37,908 bases of DNA, from contig NZ_JALHLX010000008.1 in the NCBI RefSeq assembly GCF_022844385.1, positions 29,623-67,530 on the forward strand, in the 5' to 3' direction. Positions 8,803-17,481 of this stretch are shown here, in pieces. Every line of letters starts with the position of its first letter. The stretch's first letter is position 1. The stretch comes from Hydrogenophaga sp. (GTDB lineage Bacteria > Pseudomonadota > Gammaproteobacteria > Burkholderiales > Burkholderiaceae_C). The position numbers and the translations under genes are program-made. The notes beneath the pieces were generated by a model. The model had not been told where the DNA came from and did no database searches. It saw nothing but the letters and a program-made list of their open reading frames with translations.

Positions 8803-9701
8803 GCGGGGAACACGCCGGTGGAGAGGTAACGGTCACCACGGTCACACACGATGAAGACGACGGTGGCGTTCTCCACCCGGGCGGCGATCTGCTGCGCCAC
8901 CCAGCACGCGCCCGCCGCCGAGATGCCGGCAAAGATGCCTTCTTCACGCGCGAGTTGCCTGCACATGGCCTCGGCATCGGACTGGCTCACGTACACCAGC
9001 TCGTCAACCGTGCTCGGGTCGTAAATCTTGGGCAGGTATTCGGTGGGCCACTTGCGAATGCCAGGGATGCGCGAACCTTCGCTGGGCTGGGCGCCGATGA
9101 TGCGGATGGCCGGGTCTTTTTCTTTCAGGAAGCGCGAGACACCGGTGATGGTGCCGGTCGTGCCCATGGCGCTCACAAAGTGCGTGATGCGGCCGTTGGT
9201 CTGCTGCCAGATCTCGGGGCCGGTCGTCTCGTAATGCACACGCGGGTTGTCGGCGTTGGCAAACTGGTCGAGCACGCGGCCCTTGCCGTCGGCCTGCATC
9301 TTGTCGGCCAGGTCGCGCGCCGACTCCATGCCGCCGCTCTTGGAGGTGAGGATGAGCTCGGCACCAAACGCCTTCATGGTCTGCGCGCGCTCGATGGACA
9401 GGTCCTCCGGCATGATCAGCACCATGCGGTAGCCCTTGATGGCGGCAGCCATGGCCAGCGCGATGCCGGTGTTGCCCGAGGTGGCTTCGATGAGGGTGTC
9501 GCCGGGCTTGATTTCGCCGCGCTCCTCGGCGCGCTGGATCATCGACAGGGCAGGCCGGTCCTTCACCGAACCGGCGGGGTTGTTGCCTTCGAGCTTGCCG
9601 AGCACCACATTGCCGCGTTGCGCGTTGCCCGCAGCACCGATGCGCTGCAGGGCCACCAGCGGGGTGTTGCCAATCGCGTCTTCAATCGTGGGGTAGTTCA
9701 T
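8799..9701 (-). CDS. cysM: cysteine synthase B (O-acetylserine sulfhydrylase)
   Basis: 300 residues from MNYPTIEDAIGNTPLV. A PLP-dependent fold II enzyme: the PLP lysine lies in NPAGSVKDR and the phosphate loop is GTTGTITG. The C-terminal CDRGDRYLSTGVF is typical of CysM rather than CysK. It makes cysteine (or S-sulfocysteine from thiosulfate) from O-acetylserine in the cytoplasm. No clear ribosome binding site precedes either ATG 9701 or ATG 9710; the first fits family alignments better. It is head of a unit with the Nudix gene and divergent from tRNA-Leu. Confidence 0.92.
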   Translation of the reverse strand: MNYPTIEDAIGNTPLVALQRIGAAGNAQRGNVVLGKLEGNNPAGSVKDRPALSMIQRAEERGEIKPGDTLIEATSGNTGIALAMAAAIKGYRMVLIMPEDLSIERAQTMKAFGAELILTSKSGGMESARDLADKMQADGKGRVLDQFANADNPRVHYETTGPEIWQQTNGRITHFVSAMGTTGTITGVSRFLKEKDPAIRIIGAQPSEGSRIPGIRKWPTEYLPKIYDPSTVDELVYVSQSDAEAMCRQLAREEGIFAGISAAGACWVAQQIAARVENATVVFIVCDRGDRYLSTGVFPA

Positions 9702-9715
9702 CGATTGCACTGTGC

Positions 9716-9721
9716 CATAAT
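9716..9721 (+). promoter_or_regulatory. candidate -10 element for tRNA-Leu
   Basis: CATAAT, 5 of 6 match, 19 bases before the mature 5' end of the tRNA. No good -35 is visible at the right distance. Confidence 0.3.
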
Positions 9722-9740
9722 TTGCAACCCCTTTCAGGAC

Positions 9741-9825
9741 GCCCGGGTGGTGAAATTGGTAGACGCAGGGGACTCAAAATCCCCCGCCGCAAGGCGTGCC
9801 GGTTCGATTCCGGCCCCGGGCACCA
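9741..9825 (+). tRNA. tRNA-Leu, anticodon CAA
   Basis: 85 bases. The acceptor arm GCCCGGG (9741-9747) pairs with CCCGGGC (9815-9821), followed by discriminator A and an encoded CCA. The anticodon loop is CTCAAAA on a GGGGA/TCCCC stem, giving CAA, which reads UUG. A long variable arm (GCCGCAAGGCG region) marks a class II tRNA. The T loop is GGTTCGATTCC. It is not flanked by an integrase. Confidence 0.96.
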
Positions 9826-9830
9826 CATGC

Positions 9831-9864
9831 AAAGCCGCACAGCATTCGCCGTGCGGCTTTTTTG
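9831..9864 (+). terminator. intrinsic terminator of tRNA-Leu
   Basis: AAAGCCGCAC and GTGCGGCTTT form a 10-bp stem with a 10-base loop, running into TTTTTT. A strong rho-independent terminator. Confidence 0.9.
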
Positions 9865-9937
9865 TGGCTGCCACCTGGTCACTGAACTGCACATGGACAA
9901 TGCAGCCAGTTCAAAATCCTACCGAGTGACACCCGCC

Positions 9938-10915
9938 ATGCTGATGCCCATCCTCGCTGTCCTCGCTGGCTTGCTGCTGCTGGTCTGGAGTGCCGACCGT
10001 TTTGTCGAAGGCGCCTCCAGTACCGCCGGGCATTTCAGCGTGCCGCCCCTGCTGGTGGGCATGGTGATCGTCGGGTTCGGCACTTCGGCGCCCGAAATGG
10101 TGGTCTCCACCCTGGCTGCATCGCAAGGCAACCCGGGGCTGGCGCTGGGCAACGCATGGGGCTCGAACATCGCCAACATCGCGCTCATCCTCGGTGTCAC
10201 GGCCCTGGTCGCGCCCATCCTGGTGCAGTCGATGATTCTGCGCAAGGAGCTGCCCATCCTGACCGCCGTGACGCTGCTGGCAGGCTTTCTGGTCTGGGAC
10301 GGTGGACTCAGCCGCGCCGACGCCTGGGTGCTGCTCGGCGTGTTCGCGGTGCTGGTGGGTTGGACGATCTTTGAAGGGATGCGAGGCGGCAGCGATGCGC
10401 TGGCCACCGAAACCGCCGCCGAACTGCAAGCCCACGCCATGCCGCTGCCGCGCTCGCTGATGTGGGTCGGCGTGGGCCTGGTGGTGCTGGTGGGGAGTTC
10501 GCAGCTGCTGGTGTGGGGCGCGGTGCAGATTGCGCAATCGCTGGGAGTGAGCGACCTGATCATCGGCCTGACCGTGGTGGCAGTGGGCACCTCGCTGCCG
10601 GAACTGGCCTCTTGTGTGGCCGCTGCACGCAAGGGCGAACACGACATCGCGCTGGGCAATGTGCTGGGCTCCAACCTCTTCAATTCGCTGGCGGTGGTGG
10701 GCATCGCCGGCGCCATTGCGCCCATGCAGATCGACGCCGAGGTGTTGACGCGCGACTACCCCATGATGCTGGGACTCACGGTGGTGCTCTTCCTCATGGG
10801 GTGGGGATTTCGCAAGCGGCAGGGCCGAATCAACCGGCTGGAAGCCCTCGCACTGCTGGCGGCCTATGCGGGCTACACGGGGTTCCTGATCACCACCATG
10901 GTGCCCGCTGCCTGA
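9938..10915 (+). CDS. calcium/sodium antiporter, YrbG-like
   Basis: 325 residues from ATG 9938, the same length as E. coli YrbG. Ten or so hydrophobic segments, with the two alpha repeats of the cation/Ca2+ exchanger family: GFGTSAPEMVVS and AVGTSLPELASCV, each with the acidic ion-binding Glu. It exchanges Ca2+ for Na+ (or H+) across the inner membrane. A second in-frame ATG at 9893 would add 15 polar residues; neither has a strong ribosome binding site. Convergent with the SDR gene, nine bases apart. Confidence 0.88.
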   Translation: MLMPILAVLAGLLLLVWSADRFVEGASSTAGHFSVPPLLVGMVIVGFGTSAPEMVVSTLAASQGNPGLALGNAWGSNIANIALILGVTALVAPILVQSMILRKELPILTAVTLLAGFLVWDGGLSRADAWVLLGVFAVLVGWTIFEGMRGGSDALATETAAELQAHAMPLPRSLMWVGVGLVVLVGSSQLLVWGAVQIAQSLGVSDLIIGLTVVAVGTSLPELASCVAAARKGEHDIALGNVLGSNLFNSLAVVGIAGAIAPMQIDAEVLTRDYPMMLGLTVVLFLMGWGFRKRQGRINRLEALALLAAYAGYTGFLITTMVPAA

Positions 10916-10924
10916 AACAGGCAA

Positions 10925-11845
10925 TCAGACTTTCAGGCCCTCGGCCACGGTGGGGTAGCGCAAGCGCAAACCGAGCTCCTGCTTCATGCGCAGGTTGTGC
11001 AGCCGGCGCGATTCGCTCATGAAGCTCAGCAGCATCAACGGCAACTGGTCGCCTGCGGCGTCGCGCGCCACGCGCGGTGGACGCGGCAGTCCGTACAGGT
11101 CGGCCGCCAGATCGAAGTAGTCGCCCATCTTCAGCTCGGTGTCGTCCACCACATTCACATTGCGCTGCGGGCGTCCGCGCCACAGGGCCAGCACGCAGGC
11201 GCGCGCGAGGTCATCGGCGTGGATGTGGTTGGTGTGCACGTCGTCCTGGGCGCGCAACACGGGCGTGCCGCGCAGCAGGCGCTCGCGCGGCGTGCCACCG
11301 TCGCGATCGGGCGCGTAGATGCCGGGAATGCGCAGCACCGTGGTGCGCACACCCGTGGCGCGACCCAGCCAGTGCACGGCAGCTTCGGCATCCACCCGCC
11401 GCCATGCGCGCGGCGTGAGTGGTCGGGCCGGTGTGGTCTCGTCGACCCAGCGCCCCTGGCAGTCGCCGTACACGCCCGAGGTGGAACCGTAAACCAGCGC
11501 TGCGGGCAGCGAGCGCTGCGCCAATGCCCGGGTGAGTGCGCGGGTGCGGGGGTCCAGGCGCCAGTCGGCCAGCTCGCCCGAAGGCGGCGGCGCCAGGTGC
11601 AGCAAGCGCGTGGCCAAGCCGGCCAGGCGGCGCAGGCTGTGCGGGTCATCAAGGTTGCCCAACAGCGGCGTGATGCCTTGGGCGCGCAGCGCCGGCAGGC
11701 GGTCCGGGCTGGACGTGAGCGCCATCACGCGCGCGCGGGAGGCACTGCCCAAGACACGCGCCGCGCGCTGGCCCACGTCACCACAACCCACGATCAACAC
11801 CCGTTCACGCCGGAAGCGTGCGGGCAAGGCGCCGAGAAGGCTCAT
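10925..11845 (-). CDS. NAD(P)-dependent epimerase/dehydratase (atypical SDR)
   Basis: 306 residues from MSLLGALPARF. The Rossmann motif is LIVGCGDVGQRAARVL near the N-terminus. A YGSTSGVYGD stretch in the middle carries the Ser/Tyr region of extended SDR proteins. It resembles YeeZ-type proteins, whose substrates are unknown. The longer frame to 11917 would run into the promoter region shared with the divergent flavin reductase gene, so ATG 11845 is preferred. Confidence 0.82.
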   Translation of the reverse strand: MSLLGALPARFRRERVLIVGCGDVGQRAARVLGSASRARVMALTSSPDRLPALRAQGITPLLGNLDDPHSLRRLAGLATRLLHLAPPPSGELADWRLDPRTRALTRALAQRSLPAALVYGSTSGVYGDCQGRWVDETTPARPLTPRAWRRVDAEAAVHWLGRATGVRTTVLRIPGIYAPDRDGGTPRERLLRGTPVLRAQDDVHTNHIHADDLARACVLALWRGRPQRNVNVVDDTELKMGDYFDLAADLYGLPRPPRVARDAAGDQLPLMLLSFMSESRRLHNLRMKQELGLRLRYPTVAEGLKV

Positions 11846-11928
11846 GCAGATTCCGAATTTGAGACAATGACCGGTTGCCGAGCGGCTGTCGTTGCACCGC
11901 CGGGCCTCTTCACCCATTCAGTGCCAGT

Positions 11929-12963
11929 ATGACATTCACCATCACCGTCGAGCCCAGTGGGCGCCTCTTCACCGCCGAGCCCGACGAGGCCATGTTGGCC
12001 GCCGGCATCCGCCAGGGCATCGGCCTGCCCTACGGCTGCAAGGACGGCGCATGTGGTTCCTGCAAATGCAAGCTGGTCTCGGGCAGTGTGGTGCACGGCC
12101 CGCACCAGAGCAAGGCCCTGAGCGCCGATGAAGAAGCTGCTGGTTACGTGTTGACCTGCTGTGGCGTGGCACAGAGCGACGTGGTGATCGAATCGCGCCA
12201 GGTCACGGAGGTGGGGGCATTCCCGATCAAGAAGATGCCGGTGCGCGTGAGTGCGCTGGAGCGCGCCTCGCACGACGTGATGGTGCTGCGCCTGCAACTG
12301 CCCGCGAGCGACACCTTCCAGTACCACGCGGGTCAGTACGTTGAGTTTCTGTTGCGCGACGGCGACCGCCGCAGCTACTCCATGGCCAACGCGCCGCACA
12401 CACAAACCGCCGCGCCTTCGCTCGAACTGCATGTGCGCCACATGCCGGGCGGCAAGTTCACCGACCACGTGTTCGGCCCGATGAAAGAGAAAGACATCCT
12501 GCGCATCGAAGGGCCGTACGGCAGCTTCTTCCTGCGCGAGGACAGCGACAAGCCCATGGTGTTGCTGGCGTCGGGCACGGGCTTCGCGCCGATCAAGGCG
12601 GTCATCGAGCACATGCAGTTCAAGGGCATCACGCGCGAGGCCACGCTGTACTGGGGTGGTCGTCGTCCGGCCGACCTGTACCAGAGCGCCTGGATCGAAG
12701 CGCGGCTGGCCGAAATGCCGAACCTGCGCTACGTGCCGGTGGTGTCGAATGCCCTGCCCGATGATGAGTGGACCGGTCGCACCGGCTTTGTGCACGAGGC
12801 GGTGCTGCAGGACCTGCCGGATCTGTCTGGCCATGAGGTGTACGCCTGCGGTGCACCCATCGTGATCGATTCGGCCAGGCGCGACTACACGACCATGGCT
12901 GGGCTCCCCGAAGAAGCCTTCTTTGCCGATTCCTTCACCAGCGCCGCCGATAAAGTGGCCTGA
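11929..12963 (+). CDS. 2Fe-2S flavin reductase (CDP-6-deoxy-3,4-glucoseen reductase / phenol hydroxylase reductase type)
   Basis: 344 residues in three parts. First a plant-type ferredoxin domain with GCKDGACGSCKCKL and LTCCG supplying four cysteines. Then an FAD domain with RRSYSMANAP. Then an NAD domain with LLASGTGFAPIKAV and VYACGAP near the end. It takes electrons from NAD(P)H through FAD to the iron-sulfur centre and on to a partner. Burkholderiales copies are usually named after AscD by similarity only; no deoxysugar or oxygenase gene is nearby, so the partner is unknown. ATG 11929 starts directly with the ferredoxin domain. Confidence 0.88.
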   Translation: MTFTITVEPSGRLFTAEPDEAMLAAGIRQGIGLPYGCKDGACGSCKCKLVSGSVVHGPHQSKALSADEEAAGYVLTCCGVAQSDVVIESRQVTEVGAFPIKKMPVRVSALERASHDVMVLRLQLPASDTFQYHAGQYVEFLLRDGDRRSYSMANAPHTQTAAPSLELHVRHMPGGKFTDHVFGPMKEKDILRIEGPYGSFFLREDSDKPMVLLASGTGFAPIKAVIEHMQFKGITREATLYWGGRRPADLYQSAWIEARLAEMPNLRYVPVVSNALPDDEWTGRTGFVHEAVLQDLPDLSGHEVYACGAPIVIDSARRDYTTMAGLPEEAFFADSFTSAADKVA

Positions 12964-12990
12964 GCTTTTTCACAAAAACTGGAGACAAAC

Positions 12991-13968
12991 ATGCTGAACC
13001 GCCGCGAACTGATCACCCGCACCGCCCTCGCTTCGGCCGCCATGGCGCTGCCCGGGCTTGGCCAGGCGCAGATCCCCACCACGCGCATCATCGTGCCCTT
13101 CGCGGCCGGTGGCCCGATCGACGTGACGGCGCGCATTCTGGCCGAAGCGGTGAAGGGAACACTGGGCACGGTGATCGTGGACAACCGGGCCGGCGCGGGC
13201 GGCAACATCGGTGTGAGCGCTGCGGCCAAGGCCGCACCCGACGGCCTCACGCTGGGCATTGCCACCACGGCGTCGCACGGCATCAACCCCTGGCTGTTCA
13301 GCAAACTGCCCTACGACCCGGCGAAAGACTTCGCGCCCATCACGCAGATGCTGCGCGTGCCCAATGTGCTGGTGATGAACGCCGAAGCCGCCACGCGCCT
13401 GAACATCAACAGCCTGGCCGACCTCATCGCCTACGGCAAGGCCAATCCGGGCAAGCTCAACTACGGCTCGGGCGGCAACGGAAGCGCCGGTCACCTGGCG
13501 GGTGAACTGTTCAAGAATCAGGCCGGCATCTTTGCGGTGCACATTCCCTACAACGGCGGCAACCCGGCGCAGGTGGGGCTGCTCTCGGGCCAGGTCGACT
13601 TCAACTTCGACAACCTCGCCACGGCGGCGCCCAACATCCGCTCGGGCCGGCTCAAAGCCCTGGCTGTGACCACCTTGCAGCGCAGCAGCGTGCTGCCCGA
13701 TGTGCCCACCGTGGCCACCACCCTGCCCGGCTTCGAGATCGACACCTGGTGGGGCTTGGTCGTGCCGGCCGGCACACCGGCAGAGACTGTGCGCAAGCTA
13801 AACACTGCCTTCACCGACGCCCTGAAGTCGCCCGAGGTGAAAGCCCGCTTCGGTTTGCTGCTGGCAGAACCGGCGCCCAACACGCCCGAGCAGTTCGGCG
13901 AGTTCATGAACCGCGAACGTGCAAAGTACGAACGCCTCGTCAAACTCAGCGGCGCCAAGGTCGACTGA
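12991..13968 (+). CDS. Bug-family tripartite tricarboxylate transporter substrate-binding protein
   Basis: 325 residues with an N-terminal export signal containing an RR pair (MLNRRELITRTALASAAMAL, cleaved near GQAQ); Tat export is possible. The mature part has the Bug signatures IIVPFAAGGPIDVTAR and NRAGAGGNIG, and GSGGNGSAGHLAGE. These periplasmic proteins bind carboxylates or other small organic acids. The membrane partners TctA/TctB are absent here, so it is an orphan receptor as is common in Burkholderiales. GGAGA lies upstream of ATG 12991. It starts 27 bases after the flavin reductase stop. Confidence 0.92.
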   Translation: MLNRRELITRTALASAAMALPGLGQAQIPTTRIIVPFAAGGPIDVTARILAEAVKGTLGTVIVDNRAGAGGNIGVSAAAKAAPDGLTLGIATTASHGINPWLFSKLPYDPAKDFAPITQMLRVPNVLVMNAEAATRLNINSLADLIAYGKANPGKLNYGSGGNGSAGHLAGELFKNQAGIFAVHIPYNGGNPAQVGLLSGQVDFNFDNLATAAPNIRSGRLKALAVTTLQRSSVLPDVPTVATTLPGFEIDTWWGLVVPAGTPAETVRKLNTAFTDALKSPEVKARFGLLLAEPAPNTPEQFGEFMNRERAKYERLVKLSGAKVD

Positions 13969-13983
13969 TCTGGTATCCCTTCA

Positions 13984-14018
13984 ACAAAAAACAGCGCCCG
14001 AGGGCGCTGTTTTTTGTT
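13984..14018. terminator. bidirectional intrinsic terminator
   Basis: AAAAAACAGCGCCC and GGGCGCTGTTTTTT form a long stem with A and T tails on the two sides. It serves the convergent Bug receptor gene and the SCO gene. Confidence 0.92.
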
Positions 14019-14033
14019 GGGATCCAGTGGGTC

Positions 14034-14642
14034 TCAGCCGGCCAACAGCTTCTTCAAGTCGGCAGCCAGTGCTGGCGCTCCGCTGCCATAGCGGTGGTAG
14101 AGGCGGATGCGGCCTTGCGGGTCGTAGACATAACTGCCGGCCGAATGGTCCATCGTGTAGCTGGTGGGCGTGGGACCGTCGACCTTCTTGTAGTAGATCT
14201 TGTAGCTCTTGGCCAACGCAGGCAGCGCGTCGGGCGCGGCGTACAGCGCGAGAAAGCTGGGGTCGAAACTGGCCATGTACTGCTTCATGATCTCGGGCGT
14301 GTCGCGCTCGGGATCGATGCTCACGAACAGGCCCTGCAGGCGTTCTCCGTCGGCGCCCAGCAGGCGTTTGGCCTCGGCCAGCTCGCTCATCGACGTGGGA
14401 CACACGTCAGGGCACTGCGTGAAGCCAAAGAAGATCACCACCGCCTTGCCCTTGAAGTCGGCCAGCGTACGAGCCTGACCGTTGTGGTCGGTGAGCGAAA
14501 AGCCGGTGGCGTAGTCGGCGCCGGTGATGTCGATACCGGAGAAGCTGGCGGCCTGTTCGCTGCAGCCGGCGATGAACAGGCCGGTGGCGCCGAGCGTGGC
14601 GCCCAGTACCTGGCGGCGGGTGAGTGCGGTGTGGGAAGGCAT
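14034..14642 (-). CDS. SCO1/SenC-type copper chaperone (lipoprotein)
   Basis: 202 residues. The N-terminus has TRRQVLGA, a Tat-like motif, then a lipobox (FIAGC, lipid site C27). The thioredoxin-like domain holds the copper ligands C77 and C81 (CPDVC) and H166 (MDHSAG). SCO proteins deliver copper to, or reduce, the CuA site of oxidase subunit II, at the outer face of the inner membrane. Last gene of the SURF1-COX15-CyoE module; five bases separate its start from the cyoE stop. Confidence 0.93.
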   Translation of the reverse strand: MPSHTALTRRQVLGATLGATGLFIAGCSEQAASFSGIDITGADYATGFSLTDHNGQARTLADFKGKAVVIFFGFTQCPDVCPTSMSELAEAKRLLGADGERLQGLFVSIDPERDTPEIMKQYMASFDPSFLALYAAPDALPALAKSYKIYYKKVDGPTPTSYTMDHSAGSYVYDPQGRIRLYHRYGSGAPALAADLKKLLAG

Positions 14643-14647
14643 GGCGG

Positions 14648-15553
14648 TCAGAGGTAATGGTCGATCAACAGCGCGGCGAACAGCAGCGACAAGTGAATCA
14701 ATGAGAAACGGAAGGTCTTGCGCGCGAGCGCGTCGGAATAGTTGCGCCACAGTGCCCAGGCATAACCGCAGAAGCCGATGCTCAGGGCAATGGCGCTGAC
14801 CAGGTAGAACCAGCCACTCATGCGCATCATGAAGGGCATGAGGCAGGCGGCAAATAGCACAAAGGTGTAGAGCAGGATCTGCAGCCGCGTGAACTCAGAG
14901 CCGTGCGTGACGGGCAGCATGGGCAGGCCGGCTTTCCGGTAGTCCTCCACGCGGTAGAGCGCCAGCGCCCAGAAGTGCGGTGGCGTCCAGAGGAAGATGA
15001 TCAGGAACAGGATCAATGCCTCGGGCGATACCACGCCCGTCATGGCGGCCCAGCCCAGCACCGGCGGCATGGCGCCCGATGCGCCCCCGATCACGATGTT
15101 CTGTGGCGTGAGCGGCTTGAGGATCACGGTGTAGACCACCGCGTAGCCCACGAAGGTGGCGAAGGTCAGCCACATGGTCAGTGGGTTGACCGCGAAGTAC
15201 AGCACGGCCGAACCAGCGCCACACAACACGGCAGAGAACGACAGCGTCTTGCCGTTGGTGAGCTGCCCTTTGGCGGTAGGACGCCAGGCGGTGCGCTTCA
15301 TCTTGGCGTCGATGTGCTGCTCGACCACGCAGTTGAACGCAGCGGCCGCGCCGGCCACGAGCCAGATACCGAAACAGGCAATGGCGGCGAGCTGCACCTG
15401 CGCCCAGGTGGGCACGCCGGGTACCGCCAGCACCATGCCGATGAGGGCACAGAACACGATGAGCTGGATCACGCGCGGTTTTGTCAGCGCGTGGTACTGG
15501 CGCCAGACCGAGGGCAAGGCCACGGCCACAGGAGGAGAGGAAGCGGCGCTCAT
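14648..15553 (-). CDS. cyoE: protoheme IX farnesyltransferase (heme O synthase)
   Basis: 301 residues, a UbiA-family membrane prenyltransferase with about nine helices. It attaches farnesyl to heme B to form heme O, the precursor of heme A. The substrate motif [15 protein letters not shown] corresponds to the Asp-rich NxxxDxxxD region, with Glu at the first acidic position. The ATG at 15553 overlaps the COX15 stop as ATGA, so the two heme enzymes are coupled. Also called ctaB. Confidence 0.95.
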   Translation of the reverse strand: MSAASSPPVAVALPSVWRQYHALTKPRVIQLIVFCALIGMVLAVPGVPTWAQVQLAAIACFGIWLVAGAAAAFNCVVEQHIDAKMKRTAWRPTAKGQLTNGKTLSFSAVLCGAGSAVLYFAVNPLTMWLTFATFVGYAVVYTVILKPLTPQNIVIGGASGAMPPVLGWAAMTGVVSPEALILFLIIFLWTPPHFWALALYRVEDYRKAGLPMLPVTHGSEFTRLQILLYTFVLFAACLMPFMMRMSGWFYLVSAIALSIGFCGYAWALWRNYSDALARKTFRFSLIHLSLLFAALLIDHYL

Positions 15554-16716
15554 GGAGTAGATCGGAACATGTTCAGGGCTCCGTCCCCGGGGGCTTCGGC
15601 GCGGCGGGGTGCGGCACTGTGTGTGCCGCTGAGCGCGCCAGTGAAAACGATCACCAGCGCAGCGGCGCCGGCCGTGTGACCGACTGCGGCCAGCAGCGGC
15701 CAATCCAGCACCACATTGGTCAAACCGCTGACGAACTGCCACAGCGCGAGCAGCAGCAAGGCGCGCGCGGTGCGTCCCATGCCCGGCACCCGCCACAGAC
15801 GCCAGCCCAGCCACACCATGGCGCCCAGCACCACAAAGGCCATGAGGCGGTGCACGTAATGAATGGCAGTGAGGGCCGGGAAGGCGATGGCCTCACCGGC
15901 GCTGTTCAAGCCGAGGTGGCGCCACAGCGTGAAGCCTTCGCGGAAATCCATGCTCGGCCACCAACTGCCCTGGCAAGTGGGGAATTCGCTGCAGGCCAGC
16001 ACGGCGTAGTTGGTGCTGACCCAGCCTCCCAGCGCGATCTGCCACCACAGCAACACGGTGACCGCCACCAACGCCAGACGCAGGCGCCCAGGCAGCGGGG
16101 TCGGCCCCCGGTGACCGGGTTCGGCAAGTCGGTAGGCCACCGACTGCGCACGCAGCAAGGCCAGCAGGCCCAAGCCACCGAGCAGGTGCAAGGTGACGAT
16201 GGCAGGGAACAACTTCATGGTCACCGTGAGCGCACCAAATGCGCCTTGCACGCAAACCCACACCAGCGTGACCAGCGGCCACACGAAAGACACCGACAGG
16301 CGCTTGCGCTCCAGCCAGCTCACCAGCGCGAGCACGAGGATCAACACGCCCACGGCGGTGGCGAGATAACGATGGATCATCTCGATCCAGGCTTTGGAAA
16401 AGGTGACCGGGCCGGTGGGCATGGCTTCCTGCGCCGCCGCAATGTTGGCGCTGGCGCCCACCGGGCTCACACTGCCGTAACAGCCCGGCCAGTCGGGACA
16501 ACCCAGACCGGAATCGGTCAGGCGGGTAAAGGCGCCAAACAGGACCAGATCGAAGGTGAGGAACAGCGTGACAAGGGTGAGCACACGCAGGCGTTGCGCA
16601 GGTGGCGCGTGGCGGTTGCGCACCCACACCCAGGCCAGCGGGCCGAGCGCAAGCACCACACCCAGCAACATGATGCGGGCGATGGGGGCCAGGTCGTAGA
16701 GTGGTTGGGTGTCCAT
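15550..16716 (-). CDS. ctaA: heme A synthase (COX15/CtaA)
   Basis: 388 residues, eight membrane helices in two four-helix halves. Conserved His residues that bind heme are seen in [28 protein letters not shown] and VGHTAGAA. The extracellular loop cysteines occur as [10 protein letters not shown] and [10 protein letters not shown]. It oxidises heme O to heme A for the aa3 oxidase. The start is ATG 16716 with GGAGGACCTGAC before it; an upstream ATG at 16743 lies inside a hairpin repeat. Confidence 0.94.
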   Translation of the reverse strand: MDTQPLYDLAPIARIMLLGVVLALGPLAWVWVRNRHAPPAQRLRVLTLVTLFLTFDLVLFGAFTRLTDSGLGCPDWPGCYGSVSPVGASANIAAAQEAMPTGPVTFSKAWIEMIHRYLATAVGVLILVLALVSWLERKRLSVSFVWPLVTLVWVCVQGAFGALTVTMKLFPAIVTLHLLGGLGLLALLRAQSVAYRLAEPGHRGPTPLPGRLRLALVAVTVLLWWQIALGGWVSTNYAVLACSEFPTCQGSWWPSMDFREGFTLWRHLGLNSAGEAIAFPALTAIHYVHRLMAFVVLGAMVWLGWRLWRVPGMGRTARALLLLALWQFVSGLTNVVLDWPLLAAVGHTAGAAALVIVFTGALSGTHSAAPRRAEAPGDGALNMFRSTP

Positions 16717-16726
16717 GTCAGGTCCT

Positions 16727-16800
16727 CCGCCGAGCCGGCTCAAGGCGGGCCTGCGCCCCCTCGGGGGGCAGCGACGACAAGAAGTGCGGAGCGTGGGGGT
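16727..16800 (-). repeat. three-hairpin C/G-tract repeat, copy B
   Basis: A hairpin CCGCC GAGCC GGCTC GGCGG at 16727-16748, a C5 TC G5 hairpin at 16756-16767, a variable stretch with little pairing, and a G5 run (16795-16799) a few bases from the stop codon of the SCO-like gene at 16804. The layout is that of copies A and C with unrelated stem sequence. Its first stem overlaps the ribosome binding site of COX15 (16721-16728 on the minus strand). Confidence 0.65.
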
Positions 16801-16803
16801 TCA

Positions 16804-17481
16804 TCATGGCTGCCGGCCGGCTTTGTCCCAGAAGGCTGATGCGCGCAGCAGACGATCGAGGTCGCGCTTGGCCTGCTTGGGATCGATGTTGGCGGGGAAA
16901 CGCATCATCCAGTTGCCCAGCGGATCAACCACGTAGAGGTGGTCCTCGATCTTCTGGCCAGCGGCCGGCTGCAACCAAGCGGCCAAGGCCTGAGCGTCGA
17001 TCTGCAAGACCTGTGCAGCCGCGGTGGCCTGCTTCAGCGGTTCGGTCAGGGGTACATCGCCGGTGCGCAACCACACCCAGTCCAGCCGGTCCTTTTCACG
17101 GCCGAGTGTTTCGCGCAACTGGCGCTGCAGCAGCAGGTGCTCCTGGCAGGCCTCAACACACGCGCTGTCCGCCACGCTGATCAGCAACCACTGGTCTTTG
17201 AGTGTCGCCAGCGGCACGGTCTGGCCTGCTGCATTGACCGCCGTGATGGCGGGCAGCGGGCGTTGCGGGTCGATCAGTTCGCCGTAGTTGCGCCGGCCTT
17301 CGGGGCGGATCACGTAGTAGGTGAGGTAGGAGGCCACCACAGGCGCCACACACACCAACGCCAGACCCAGCAGCTTCCAGCGCCCGGATCGGGCGTTCAC
17401 CACCGCGCCTGCGCCGGCCTGGTCGAGCTGGGGCAGGCTGTGCACGGTGAGGGTCAGGGGTTCATCGGGCGTCTGTGCCAT
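16804..17481 (-). CDS. membrane-anchored SCO-like protein of the oxidase assembly module
   Basis: 225 residues. A short cytoplasmic N-terminus, one membrane helix at about 34-57, then a periplasmic domain. It keeps the three SCO copper ligands in the right order: C108 and C112 (SACVEAC) and H181 in EDHLYVVDPLGNW, comparable to the DHxxxxYLIDP of SCO1. Overall similarity to SCO is otherwise low. It overlaps SURF1 by 20 bases and is separated from COX15 by a hairpin repeat. The likely role is copper or thiol work on cytochrome oxidase; this is inferred from motif and position. Confidence 0.75.
   Translation of the reverse strand: MAQTPDEPLTLTVHSLPQLDQAGAGAVVNARSGRWKLLGLALVCVAPVVASYLTYYVIRPEGRRNYGELIDPQRPLPAITAVNAAGQTVPLATLKDQWLLISVADSACVEACQEHLLLQRQLRETLGREKDRLDWVWLRTGDVPLTEPLKQATAAAQVLQIDAQALAAWLQPAAGQKIEDHLYVVDPLGNWMMRFPANIDPKQAKRDLDRLLRASAFWDKAGRQP

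Noticed and set aside
9741..9825. tRNA-Leu as an integration site of a genomic island
   Set aside because: No integrase, no repeated tRNA 3' end and housekeeping genes on both sides.
15481..16839. 452-codon plus-strand frame opposite COX15/CyoE
   Set aside because: Antisense shadow with low-complexity His/Arg/Gln content and no family resemblance.
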